From Pseudomonadota bacterium (GTDB lineage: Bacteria > Desulfobacterota > Binatia > Binatales > Binataceae): DNA of 64,000 nt. The notes beneath the pieces were generated by a model. It searched no databases, was not told the DNA's origin, and saw nothing but the letters and a program-made list of their open reading frames with translations. The translations under genes were made by a program, and so were the position numbers. Positions 52,035 to 59,953 of this stretch are shown one piece after another. The stretch covers positions 248,001-312,000 of the forward strand of contig JAJPHZ010000016.1 in NCBI GenBank assembly GCA_021325025.1. Reading direction: 5' to 3'. Positions within the stretch are counted from its first letter, which is position 1. Every line of letters begins with the position of its first letter.

Positions 52035-52262
52035 TTATCCGGCAGTCCGCACCCTGGAGTTGGTGCGCGGCTTGACGCCCGACATCCGCCGCTTGCACCA
52101 GTTGCGAATCTCGGCAGTCATGAACCGCCAGTCGCTGCCGACTTTGAAGGCCGGCAACTCGCCACGCTTGAGCAAGCGGTAGATAGTGGATTGATTGCAG
52201 TGCAAATACTCGCTCAAGTCTTTGACGGTCATGACCTCGCCGATCGTCTCTTTGTTCGGCAT
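52035..52262 (-). CDS. excisionase-family (MerR-like HTH_17) DNA-binding protein
   Basis: A 75-residue protein. Residues about 9-58 form a winged HTH: VMTVKDLSEYLHCNQSTIYR, LLKRGELPAFKVGSDWRF, with the basic/aromatic wing. A basic C-terminal tail follows (NWCKRRMSGVKPRTNSRVRT). The start at 52262 is set by AGGAGG ten bases upstream; the frame is open for 36 more codons without a ribosome site. No integrase or phage gene lies next to it, so it may be a regulator or a remnant of a mobile element. The AT-rich upstream region supports a recent or unusual origin. Confidence 0.85.
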   Translation of the reverse strand: MPNKETIGEVMTVKDLSEYLHCNQSTIYRLLKRGELPAFKVGSDWRFMTAEIRNWCKRRMSGVKPRTNSRVRTAG

Positions 52263-52576
52263 CTTCTCAAACCTCCTGTTTCCGCCGCTGCTTCGTTCAA
52301 GGCCAGTTAAAAGACTAATGGGGAAAAGCTGCCAACCAAGACACCGAGGTAAGTGCCTCTCTCCACCCAAAGCGAAATATTCGAAAGCTAGGAAAAAACC
52401 TCGCTACAAGTCAATACTAAAGAAACAACTAACATAATAAAGACCACCAAAACAAACACTTCTGCCAGTCGTTTTTCCCCAGTCCCCGCATGATTGCAAA
52501 ACAAAGTTCTGAAAAAAAGCCAATCAGGATGGCCGAAAGATGTTTACTGATTGATTTTAGAAAAGATGGCCGACAT
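52263..52576. other. AT-rich non-coding stretch, 314 bp
   Basis: No gene is seen between the HTH gene start and the DegT aminotransferase stop. Base composition is clearly richer in A and T than in the rest of the window, with runs such as AAAAAACC and GAAAAAAAGCC. It probably holds the promoter of the HTH gene and the end of the aminotransferase transcript, and may mark foreign DNA. Confidence 0.6.
52385..52414 (-). promoter_or_regulatory. possible sigma70-like promoter for the HTH gene
   Basis: On the minus strand, TTGACT (52414-52409) is followed after 18 bases by TAGCTT (52390-52385), about 125 bases before the start codon. The -10 match is poor, so this is a weak call. Confidence 0.25.
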
Positions 52577-53743
52577 TTAAGAACCGGCGTTGCGCGGCGG
52601 TTTGCCGGTGTAGAATCGGGCGATTGCGTCCACCACCGCATGCTGCTGCTGCTCGGAGAGCTCCGGGAACAGAGGCAGCGCCAGAACTTCGCGGCAGGCG
52701 CGCTCCGCCTGTGGGAACTGGCCATCGCGATAGCCGAGGCCGGCAAAGGCGGGTTGTAGATGCAGCGGCGAGGGATAATAAATCTGCGTGGGAATGCCAG
52801 CAGCGGTGAGAAAATCGCGCAGTTCGTCGCGCCTGGGGCATCGCACCACGAACTGATTGTAGACATGCTCGCGGCCGGGTGGTTCGGCAGGCAAGCCGAC
52901 GAGCGACTCCAGCCCACAGTCCGCGAACAACGTCCGGTAGCGCTCGGCGCACAGCCGGCGCTGCGTGGTCCATCGGTCGAGGTGTTTGAGCTTGACTCGC
53001 AGGATCGCTGCCTGAATTTCGTCCAGCCTGCTGTTAAGGCCCAGCAGTTCGTGGCGATAGGCGCTGCGGGTGCCGTGCTCCCGCAGCATCCGGAGGCGTT
53101 CGGCCAGAGCGGCATCGGCGGCCGTGACCAGCCCGCCGTCGCCGGCGCCGCCGAGGTTCTTGGAAGGATAGAAACTGAAGCATCCCGCCGCGCCCAGCGC
53201 GCCTGTACGTCTGCCGCCGCATCGGGCACCAATGGCTTGGGCGGCATCCTCCACGACGGCGATCGAACGCGGCCCGGCCAGCGCCAGAATCGGCGCCATG
53301 TCGGCAGGCAGGCCGAACAGATGCACCGCGACAATCGCGCGGGTGGAGTCCGTGATAGCGGCGGCGATCGCGTCGGGATCGAGGTTGTAGGTGCGCGGCT
53401 CGATGTCGGCGAACACCGCTTTGGCGCCGATGCGTGCAATGGCGGCGGCGGTGGCAAAAAACGTGAATGGGGTGGTGATCACCTCGTCGCCGGGGCCGAT
53501 TCCCAGCGCCATCAGGGCGAGCAGCAGCGCATCGGAACCCGAGGCGCATCCGATCGCCGCACCGACGCTGACATAAGCCGCGACCTCCTGCTCGAAGCGC
53601 TCCACCTCCGGTCCGATGATGAACTGCTGGCGCTCCATCACCGCCGCGATCGCAGCCATCACCTCGGCGCGGATTTCCGCAAACTGTGCGCGCAGATCGA
53701 CAAACGGCATCAGCATCGGCGGTGTGTCGTCGCGCGTCGTCAT
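52577..53743 (-). CDS. DegT/DnrJ/EryC1/StrS-type PLP-dependent sugar aminotransferase
   Basis: A 388-residue fold-type I aminotransferase that makes amino sugars from nucleotide-linked keto sugars. It has PFVDLRAQFAEIRAEVMAAI at the start, GCASGSDALLLALMALGIGP, TPFTFFATAAAIARIGAKAV, VVEDAAQAIGARCGGRRTGA and the PLP-binding Lys in CFSFYPSKNLGGAGDGGLVT, followed by LNSRLDEIQAAILRVKL. Two internal Met residues (10 and 12) are alternative starts, and no strong ribosome site is seen. It lies 95 bases after glgB on the same strand. A role in supplying an amino sugar to the surface glycan is likely, but no sugar-nucleotide partner enzymes are in the window. Confidence 0.92.
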   Translation of the reverse strand: MTTRDDTPPMLMPFVDLRAQFAEIRAEVMAAIAAVMERQQFIIGPEVERFEQEVAAYVSVGAAIGCASGSDALLLALMALGIGPGDEVITTPFTFFATAAAIARIGAKAVFADIEPRTYNLDPDAIAAAITDSTRAIVAVHLFGLPADMAPILALAGPRSIAVVEDAAQAIGARCGGRRTGALGAAGCFSFYPSKNLGGAGDGGLVTAADAALAERLRMLREHGTRSAYRHELLGLNSRLDEIQAAILRVKLKHLDRWTTQRRLCAERYRTLFADCGLESLVGLPAEPPGREHVYNQFVVRCPRRDELRDFLTAAGIPTQIYYPSPLHLQPAFAGLGYRDGQFPQAERACREVLALPLFPELSEQQQHAVVDAIARFYTGKPPRNAGS

Positions 53744-53838
53744 GGAAATTATCCGAACGTCTCCACCCTAGCCTGTGCGGCGCAGCGAGGGGAGAGATGC
53801 GATAGCGGCGCCTGGCGGGGTGCCTGCGCGTGGGATGC

Positions 53839-56058
53839 CTATTGCGGCCCTTCCAGCCACAGCACGCCGAGCGGGGGCAGGGTGAAGGCTGCGGAATAGT
53901 CCAGGCCGTGCGACCAGATGGGTTGAGCGTGAACACCGCCGCCGTTGCCGACGTTGCTGCCGCCGTACAGATGGCTGTCGGTGTTGAGGATTTCGCGATA
54001 GAAACCGGGACCGGGCAGGCCCAGGCGATGGTCGTAGCGCACCACCGGCGAGAAGTTGCAGATGCAGACAATCTTGCGCGAGGTACCCGGCGCAAAGCGG
54101 ATGAAGGCGATCACGTTGTCGTCGGCGTCGTCCGCGTCGATCCATCGAAAGCCCGCCGGCTCCACGTCCGCAATCCATAGCGCCGGCTCGGCGCGGTAAA
54201 TGCGGTTGAGGTCGCGCACCAGGGCCTGGAGCTGGCGATGCTCGGGCTGGTCGAGCAGATGCCAGTCCAGGCTGTGATCGTGGTTCCATTCGCGCTCCTG
54301 GCCGAACTCGCCGCCCATGAACAGCAGCTTCTTGCCCGGCCGCGCCCACATGTAGGCGTACAGCGCGCGCAAGTTGGCGAACTTCTGCCAGCGGTCGCCC
54401 GGCATCTTGGCGTACATCGAGCCCTTGCCGTAGACCACTTCGTCGTGCGACAGCGGCAGGATGAAGTTCTCGCTGTAGGCGTAAAGCAGGCCGAAGCTGA
54501 GGTCGCGATGGTGGAAGCGGCGATGGACGGGGTCCTTGGAAAAATATTCCAGCGTGTCATGCATCCAGCCCATGTCCCACTTAAGCCCGAAGCCCAGCCC
54601 GCCGACGTAGGTCGGGCGGCTGACCGCGGGCCAGTCGGTGGATTCCTCGGCGATCATCATGATGCCCGGTTCGCGCCCGTAGGCGCGCTGATTTAACGCG
54701 CGCAGCAGGCTTATCGCTTCGAGATTCTCCCGCCCGCCGTGCACGTTGGGAACCCATTGTCCCGCGCGCTTGCCGTAGTCCAGGTACAGCATCGAGGCGA
54801 CCGCGTCCACCCGCAATCCATCGGCATGATATTCCGACAACCAGTACAGGGCGCTGCTGATCAGGAACTCGCGCACCTCCTCGCGCCCGTAATTGAAGAC
54901 ATAGGTGCCCCAGTCGGGATGCTCGCCCTGGCGGGGGTCCAGATGCTCGTACAGGGCGGTACCGTCGAAGCGGCCCAACGCGAATTCGTCCTTGGGAAAA
55001 TGCGCGGGTACCCAGTCCAGGATCACCCCAATGCCGCATCGATGCAGGTAATCGATCAGGTAGCGGAAGTCGTCGGGCGTGCCGTAGCGCGCAGTGGGCG
55101 CGAAGTAGCTTGTCACCTGGTAGCCCCATGACCCGGTAAACGGATGCTCCATTACCGGCAGCAGCTCGACGTGCGTAAATCCCATCTCGGTCAGATAATC
55201 CGCCAGCATCGGCGCCAACTCGCGGTAGGTAAGCGGGCGATAACCCTGCTCGGGAACCCTGCGCCAGGAGCCCAGATGCATCTCGTAGATGGCCAGCGGC
55301 TGACGCAGCACATCGCGCGTGCGCCGCGCCTGCATCCACTGATCGTCGGAGAACTGAAAATTGGGCCGGTAAACCACCGACGCGGTCGCCGGCGGATGCT
55401 CGGTGGCCTTGGAATAGGGGTCGGCCTTGAGATGGTAGCCGCCGGCTGCAAAGCGGATCTCGAACTTGTAGCGCTCGCCCGGTGCAAGGCCGGGGATGAA
55501 CAGCTCCCAGATACCCGAGCTGCCCAACTGACGCATCATGTGCGTGCGGCCGTCCCAATGGTTGAAATCGCCCACCACGCTGACGCCGCGCGCGTTGGGT
55601 GCCCACACCGCAAACGCCACACCCGCCACGCCGTCGATCTCGCGCACGTTGGCGCCCAGCTTCTCCCACGGGCGCTCCATCGTCTGCTCGCCCAGCAGGT
55701 AGAGGTCCATCTCGCTTAGCGTGGGCAGAAAGCAGTAGGGGTCGCGCACGCTGAGGGTCGTGCCGTTGCGCAGCGCCAGTTCGAATCGGTAGGAAAAGGG
55801 CGGCGCCGCGCCTTCGACCAGCGCCTCGAACAGGTCGGTGCCCTCCCGCCGCGTCATCGCCAGGCGCAAGCTATCGCGTACGACGAGCTCGATCGCTTCA
55901 GCGTCGGGCCGATAGGCGCGAACCGTGGTCCCAAAGGGCCCGGGATGGGCGCCGAGAATCGAGTGCGGATCGGGATGGCTCAGCGCGAACAGCCGCGCCA
56001 GGTCCGCCGCCGAGGGCGCCCCGTCAACCCGCGTATCCTGTAGCGCAGTCGCACTCAT
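53839..56058 (-). CDS. glgB: 1,4-alpha-glucan branching enzyme
   Basis: A 739-residue GH13_9 enzyme that makes alpha-1,6 branches in glucan. It has an N-terminal carbohydrate-binding domain (about 20-120, SHPDPHSILGAHPGPFGTTV), a CBM48 (about 140-240, WAPNARGVSVVGDFNHWDGR), and a catalytic barrel with GVILDWVPAHFPKD. The nucleophile Asp is in DGLRVDAVASMLYLDY, the acid Glu in IMMIAEESTDWPAVSRP and the transition-state Asp in LPLSHDEVVYGKGSM. The C-terminal beta domain ends LPPLGVLWLEGPQ. Length is normal for the family. It completes, with glgE and treS at 0-2.8 kb, the trehalose-based alpha-glucan pathway. It is followed by the aminotransferase gene. Confidence 0.96.
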   Translation of the reverse strand: MSATALQDTRVDGAPSAADLARLFALSHPDPHSILGAHPGPFGTTVRAYRPDAEAIELVVRDSLRLAMTRREGTDLFEALVEGAAPPFSYRFELALRNGTTLSVRDPYCFLPTLSEMDLYLLGEQTMERPWEKLGANVREIDGVAGVAFAVWAPNARGVSVVGDFNHWDGRTHMMRQLGSSGIWELFIPGLAPGERYKFEIRFAAGGYHLKADPYSKATEHPPATASVVYRPNFQFSDDQWMQARRTRDVLRQPLAIYEMHLGSWRRVPEQGYRPLTYRELAPMLADYLTEMGFTHVELLPVMEHPFTGSWGYQVTSYFAPTARYGTPDDFRYLIDYLHRCGIGVILDWVPAHFPKDEFALGRFDGTALYEHLDPRQGEHPDWGTYVFNYGREEVREFLISSALYWLSEYHADGLRVDAVASMLYLDYGKRAGQWVPNVHGGRENLEAISLLRALNQRAYGREPGIMMIAEESTDWPAVSRPTYVGGLGFGLKWDMGWMHDTLEYFSKDPVHRRFHHRDLSFGLLYAYSENFILPLSHDEVVYGKGSMYAKMPGDRWQKFANLRALYAYMWARPGKKLLFMGGEFGQEREWNHDHSLDWHLLDQPEHRQLQALVRDLNRIYRAEPALWIADVEPAGFRWIDADDADDNVIAFIRFAPGTSRKIVCICNFSPVVRYDHRLGLPGPGFYREILNTDSHLYGGSNVGNGGGVHAQPIWSHGLDYSAAFTLPPLGVLWLEGPQ

Positions 56059-56198
56059 AATCCGTCAACCGTCACCCTTATCTTAACGGCCCGCCCAAAG
56101 CTGCGCGAGCAAGTCGGTTCGCATCGCCCCCGACGCTTGCGGCGGAGGCGCGCCGGATGTAGGACTGCGCTCAGCAGCATCAGGTAGGAGGGCGTTCG

Positions 56199-57137
56199 AT
56201 GGCGGGCAGTCGGCTGGAGTTCGGGTTTGGCGTTTTTCCCTACAGTTACGTATCTTTTGCCGAGATGGCGGACTTGGCGAAGCTGGGCGACGCGCTCGGC
56301 TACGATGCCTTCACCTTGCCCGAGCATCTGCTGACGCCCAACTGGCCGCAAGCGCCGATTTCCACCAAGTACTGGTACGACACCGCGGTGATCGGCTCGT
56401 ATATTGCGGCCGTCACCAGCCGCATCAAACTGCTGACCAGCGTCAGCGTCGTGCCCTACCATCCGCCCGTGCAGATGGCCAAGACGCTGGCCACGCTGGA
56501 CGTCGTGTCCGACGGGCGCGTGCGCTACGGCGTGGGCAGCGGATGGATGAAGGCGGAATTCCGCCGCCTGGGAATCCCGTTTCGGGAACGCGCCGCGATT
56601 ACCGAGGAATATCTGCGCGCGATGAAGGAGCTGTGGACCGCGGACGCGCCGCGTTTTGCGGGCAAGTACGTTTCCTTCGACGACGTCGCCGCGTTTCCCA
56701 AGCCGGTGCAAAAGGGCGGCATCCCGATTTATATCGGCGGCTTCGGCGAGGGACCGTTTCGGCGCGTCGCAACTTTGGGCGACGGATGGATTCCGATGAG
56801 CCTGTCGCCCAAGGATGTCGTCAGGGGACTGGGGCAGATCCGGGCGCTGATGGAAAAACAGGGGCGCGACCCGCAAGCGCTGTTTGTCGGCGTGAGCGGC
56901 GGGTTGGACATCGGCGTCGGCGAGACGCGCAAATGGCAGCACGACGTGCTGGGCGAGCACAGCCCGGTGGAGATGCCGCCGCCGGTGGAATCGATCCGCC
57001 AGGCGGTGGATGTGGCCGGCGAGTACCAACGCGCCGGCGCCACCTACATGTCGGTGGCGTTTAGGTGGCGCACGGCCGCGGAACTGGCCGACAAGCTGGA
57101 GCAATTCGCCCGCGAAGTCATGCCCGCCTTCCGCTGA
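56199..57137 (+). CDS. LLM class F420-dependent oxidoreductase, TIGR03619-like
   Basis: A 312-residue luciferase-fold enzyme. It has LGDALGYDAFTLPEHLLTPN, SRIKLLTSVSVVPYHPPVQM, ATLDVVSDGRVRYGVGSGWM, and GIPIYIGGFGEGPFRRVATL followed by GDGWIP. This set is characteristic of the F420-dependent TIGR03619 group. A GGAGG-containing stretch (GGTAGGAGGG) precedes the ATG. It is divergent from glgB, with 140 bases between, and not obviously part of an operon. Cofactor choice (F420 or FMN) is inferred from subfamily, and no F420 biosynthesis genes are in the window. Confidence 0.9.
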   Translation: MAGSRLEFGFGVFPYSYVSFAEMADLAKLGDALGYDAFTLPEHLLTPNWPQAPISTKYWYDTAVIGSYIAAVTSRIKLLTSVSVVPYHPPVQMAKTLATLDVVSDGRVRYGVGSGWMKAEFRRLGIPFRERAAITEEYLRAMKELWTADAPRFAGKYVSFDDVAAFPKPVQKGGIPIYIGGFGEGPFRRVATLGDGWIPMSLSPKDVVRGLGQIRALMEKQGRDPQALFVGVSGGLDIGVGETRKWQHDVLGEHSPVEMPPPVESIRQAVDVAGEYQRAGATYMSVAFRWRTAAELADKLEQFAREVMPAFR

Positions 57138-57266
57138 AGTTGTGGGCGCTGGGCTGCGGATCAGGTCCGTAGCTGCGCCAACAATTTGATGGTTTTCACC
57201 AGGTGGCGCGAGCAGAATATGCACCAACGCCTGTCCCGCTGACTTTTTGCTGGTCGGCCGTCGAGC

Positions 57267-58292
57267 TCATTTGCTGCCTGATATCGTGACGGTCCACACT
57301 CCGGGCGATTCCTCCTGCAGCTCGATGCCGACCTCGACGAAACGGCGGATCACTTCGACGTTGGTCGTGGTATGCAGGGTGGGCGGGCCGGTGCGGAAGC
57401 GGCCCTGACGCGCGAGCGCAAGCGGCACCAGCAGTTGGTCAGCCAGATGCGGGCCGACCGGTACGCCCGACTCCAGGTAGGCCAGCGCCTGACGCGCGGC
57501 TGTCTCCGCGACCGTTTCGGCGCGCACGCCGCGCGCGCCGAATCCGGTGAAGACTTCGGTGTGAGAGGCGGTCTCGACCTCGACCATCACCGCGTTGCCC
57601 GGCCCTGGACCGCCGCGGATTTCTTGCGCCACCGCGTCATCGCGTGAAATCGGCAGCATCCGCCGCACCACCTTCAGTTCGCGCTCGGCAATCGACAGCG
57701 GCAGGTTGACGACGAGCGCGCGGGCACGCAGCGCGCGAATCGCGCCGCGGTCCATCAATTCAAGCCCCTTAAGCTCGGCGGCCGGGGTGATCTCGACCGC
57801 AAAACGGCCGCCGCCGGCCGGATAAAATCCCGGACGTTGCAGTTCGGCCGCAACCTTCGCGCCCATCCGATTGATCAGCGGCAGGAACGACTTGGCCAGA
57901 AAGTCAAAGGGTGGCGCAGCCGGATTGTGGGTCCCGCCTTCGAGCATCAGCCGCGACGGCGCTGGCGCAACAATCAGGGCGGGAAGCACGGTTTGCAGCA
58001 CCAGCGTCGTGCTGCCCGCGGTGCCGACCGTGAATGCGAACTCGCCGGCGCGGATGGCGTTCGGCCTGAAGGTCAGCGTCGCCGATCCCAGCGCTGCGCC
58101 CTCGACGGCGGCGCCGCAAATCTCCGCCGCCGCCTTGACGGCGGCCAGATGCTGGCGCAGCAGACCCGGACGCGCGCGCGCCGCGCGAATGTGCTCGATG
58201 CGAAATGGCGTGCGCGTCACCGCCGACAGCGCCAGCGCGGTGCGCAGAATCTGGCCGCCCCCTTCCCCTATCGAGCCGTCGATGGTCAGCAT
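57267..58292 (-). CDS. rtcA: RNA 3'-terminal phosphate cyclase
   Basis: A 341-residue enzyme that turns RNA 3'-phosphate into a 2',3'-cyclic phosphate using ATP. It has the N-terminal DGSIGEGGGQILRTALAL motif, RARPGLLRQHLAAVKAAAEI, VGTAGSTTLVLQTVLPALIV, GGTHNPAAPPFDFL and the catalytic His in PVGPHLADQLLVPLALARQG. Length is normal. It stands alone: no rtcB, no RtcR sigma54 regulator and no other RNA-repair gene is nearby. It is divergent from the alcohol dehydrogenase gene, with about 125 bases between. The family call is firm. Confidence 0.95.
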   Translation of the reverse strand: MLTIDGSIGEGGGQILRTALALSAVTRTPFRIEHIRAARARPGLLRQHLAAVKAAAEICGAAVEGAALGSATLTFRPNAIRAGEFAFTVGTAGSTTLVLQTVLPALIVAPAPSRLMLEGGTHNPAAPPFDFLAKSFLPLINRMGAKVAAELQRPGFYPAGGGRFAVEITPAAELKGLELMDRGAIRALRARALVVNLPLSIAERELKVVRRMLPISRDDAVAQEIRGGPGPGNAVMVEVETASHTEVFTGFGARGVRAETVAETAARQALAYLESGVPVGPHLADQLLVPLALARQGRFRTGPPTLHTTTNVEVIRRFVEVGIELQEESPGVWTVTISGSK

Positions 58293-58416
58293 GTTTTTGC
58301 GTCCGCGTAAGATGAGGCTGACACTTTTCGGCGACGCGTAAAAGTGCGGCGCAATGGTCGACGCGATTGGAACGTTGCGCTAGCAATAGGCAAATTCGTT
58401 CGCCAGAGGACCGCCA

Positions 58417-59508
58417 ATGAAGGCTGCGATTTTCCATCAACCGGGACAGCCCCACAGCTTCGAGGAAGTCGACATCGACCAGCCCCAGGGCCGCGAAGTG
58501 CTGGTGCGCACCGCGGCGTGCGGTGTGTGCCACAGCGACGCGTCGGTGGCCGAGGGCAAGGTGCCCGTACCGACGCCGATGATCCTCGGCCATGAGCCGG
58601 CAGGAATTGTCGAGGCAGTCGGCGCCGACGTCACCGAACTCAAACCCGGCGATCACGTAATCGCGCGCCTGGGGCTTTATTGCGGGCGCTGCCCGCATTG
58701 CCTGTCGGGCCATCCCAACCGATGCAACAATCGGGCGGCGATGCAGCGCCGGCCCGGCCAGCGGCCGCGGATGCTGTATCGGGGCAACCAGATTACCGGC
58801 GTCACCGGCGACGGGGCCGGTTTCGCGGAAAAGATGCTCACTCATGAGCACGGCTTCGTGAAGATCCCCGACGACGTGCCGCTGGAGGCTGCGGCGCTGG
58901 TCGGATGCGCGGTTGTGACGGGTGTCGGCGCGGTGCTCAACACCGCCAAGGTCGAGCCTGGTGCGACGGTCGCGGTGTTCGGTGCGGGCGGAATTGGCCT
59001 GTCCGCGATTCAAGGCGCGCGGCTTGCCGGGGCGCGGCGGATTATTGCGGTCGATGTCAACGAGAGCAAGCTGGCCGCGGCCAGGCGCTTTGGCGCCACG
59101 CATACAGTGGATGCGTCGTCGGGCGATCCGGTCGAGGCGATAAGGAAGCTCAGCGGGGGCGACGGCGTGGACTATGCCTTCGAGGCGATCGGGCTCAAGC
59201 AGACTGCCGAGCAATGTATCGCGAGTCTGACAGTGGGCGGCGTCGCGACGATTATTGGCATGATGGGCGCAGGCCAGAAGATCGAGATCGACGCGATGAG
59301 CCTGATGGCGGAAAAGCGCGTGCAGGGATGCCTGATGGGCTCGGTGCGCTTTCCGATCGACGCGCCGCGTTACATCGAGTTTTACAGGCAGGGACGGCTG
59401 TTGCTCGACGAGATGGTGACGCGGCGCATCCGCCTGGAGCAGCTCGACGACGCGTTCGCCGCGATCAATCGCGGCGAAGTGCTGCGCAGCGTCATCATGT
59501 TCCAGTAG
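58417..59508 (+). CDS. zinc-dependent alcohol dehydrogenase
   Basis: A 363-residue medium-chain dehydrogenase/reductase. The catalytic zinc ligands are Cys in ACGVCHSDAS, His/Glu in LGHEPAGIVEAVG and Cys in ALVGCAVVTGVG. The structural zinc loop has four Cys in YCGRCPHCLSGHPNRC. The NAD-binding motif is VAVFGAGGIGLSAIQGARLA, with Asp in RIIAVDVNESK, which points to NAD(H). The ATG at 58417 has a purine-rich stretch (AGAGGA) upstream. Its stop is immediately followed by the stop of the convergent zinc-ribbon gene. It resembles class III/long-substrate alcohol dehydrogenases, but the exact substrate is not evident. Confidence 0.93.
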   Translation: MKAAIFHQPGQPHSFEEVDIDQPQGREVLVRTAACGVCHSDASVAEGKVPVPTPMILGHEPAGIVEAVGADVTELKPGDHVIARLGLYCGRCPHCLSGHPNRCNNRAAMQRRPGQRPRMLYRGNQITGVTGDGAGFAEKMLTHEHGFVKIPDDVPLEAAALVGCAVVTGVGAVLNTAKVEPGATVAVFGAGGIGLSAIQGARLAGARRIIAVDVNESKLAAARRFGATHTVDASSGDPVEAIRKLSGGDGVDYAFEAIGLKQTAEQCIASLTVGGVATIIGMMGAGQKIEIDAMSLMAEKRVQGCLMGSVRFPIDAPRYIEFYRQGRLLLDEMVTRRIRLEQLDDAFAAINRGEVLRSVIMFQ

Positions 59509-59766
59509 CTAGATCTGAAAATCGCCCTTGCGGGGGCGCCTGGCCGGCCGTTTGGCATCGCGTGCCGCCTCGCGCTCGAGGTCCTCGACCTCCTTGAGCA
59601 CCTGGTCCAGGCGATGCTTGAATTCGTCGGCCTCGATCCGGACGCCGGCCTGGCATTTCCGGCATACGAAATGGGTCTCGGCGCTTTCTTCCAATTCGCG
59701 CACCAGGATCGAGTTCTTGTAGCCGCATTGAGGACATGCGACATCGATGGTTTCATCTTCAAACAT
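59509..59766 (-). CDS. small zinc-ribbon protein
   Basis: An 85-residue protein of unknown function. Two CxxC pairs (Cys11/14 in DVACPQCGYKNSILV and Cys35/38 in HFVCRKCQAGVRI) form a zinc ribbon. A short helix (about 48-68, FKHRLDQVLKEVEDLERE) and a basic tail (RPARRPRKGD) follow, suggesting binding to nucleic acid or to a protein partner. Its stop abuts the alcohol dehydrogenase stop from the other strand. No ribosome site is visible; instead a hairpin reaches to within two bases of the start codon. Confidence 0.8.
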   Translation of the reverse strand: MFEDETIDVACPQCGYKNSILVRELEESAETHFVCRKCQAGVRIEADEFKHRLDQVLKEVEDLEREAARDAKRPARRPRKGDFQI

Positions 59767-59767
59767 C

Positions 59768-59802
59768 GGCTTGTCGGGGCTCGGGCATCCCCCGACAAAG
59801 CC
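59768..59802 (-). promoter_or_regulatory. hairpin directly upstream of the zinc-ribbon start codon
   Basis: The minus-strand leader contains GGCTTTGTCGGGG, a short loop and CCCCGACAAGCC, an almost perfect stem (one extra T), ending two bases before the ATG. It also encloses a GGGGGATG that could start a very short upstream reading frame. Translational control is a possibility, not shown. Confidence 0.35.
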
Positions 59803-59953
59803 TATGCGATCGCGCGCATGATGTCACGATCGCTCGCGCCGGGCGGCCAATCGAAAATGCGGCCCGCGGCCGGCCGCAAGCAAGCGGTCGCTCGCACAAG
59901 CCGGCGCGGCCTTCAGCATGAGCTGCGGCCGCATTGCGCGACCGCAAGCCGAT

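Noticed and set aside
51771..52182. Several short frames over the palindromic repeat region
   Set aside because: They run through hairpins and repeat arms, lack ribosome sites and have no domain; the region is better explained as non-coding.
57904..59214. 436-codon frame overlapping rtcA and antisense to the alcohol dehydrogenase
   Set aside because: It is a shadow of two well-supported genes and shows no recognisable domain.
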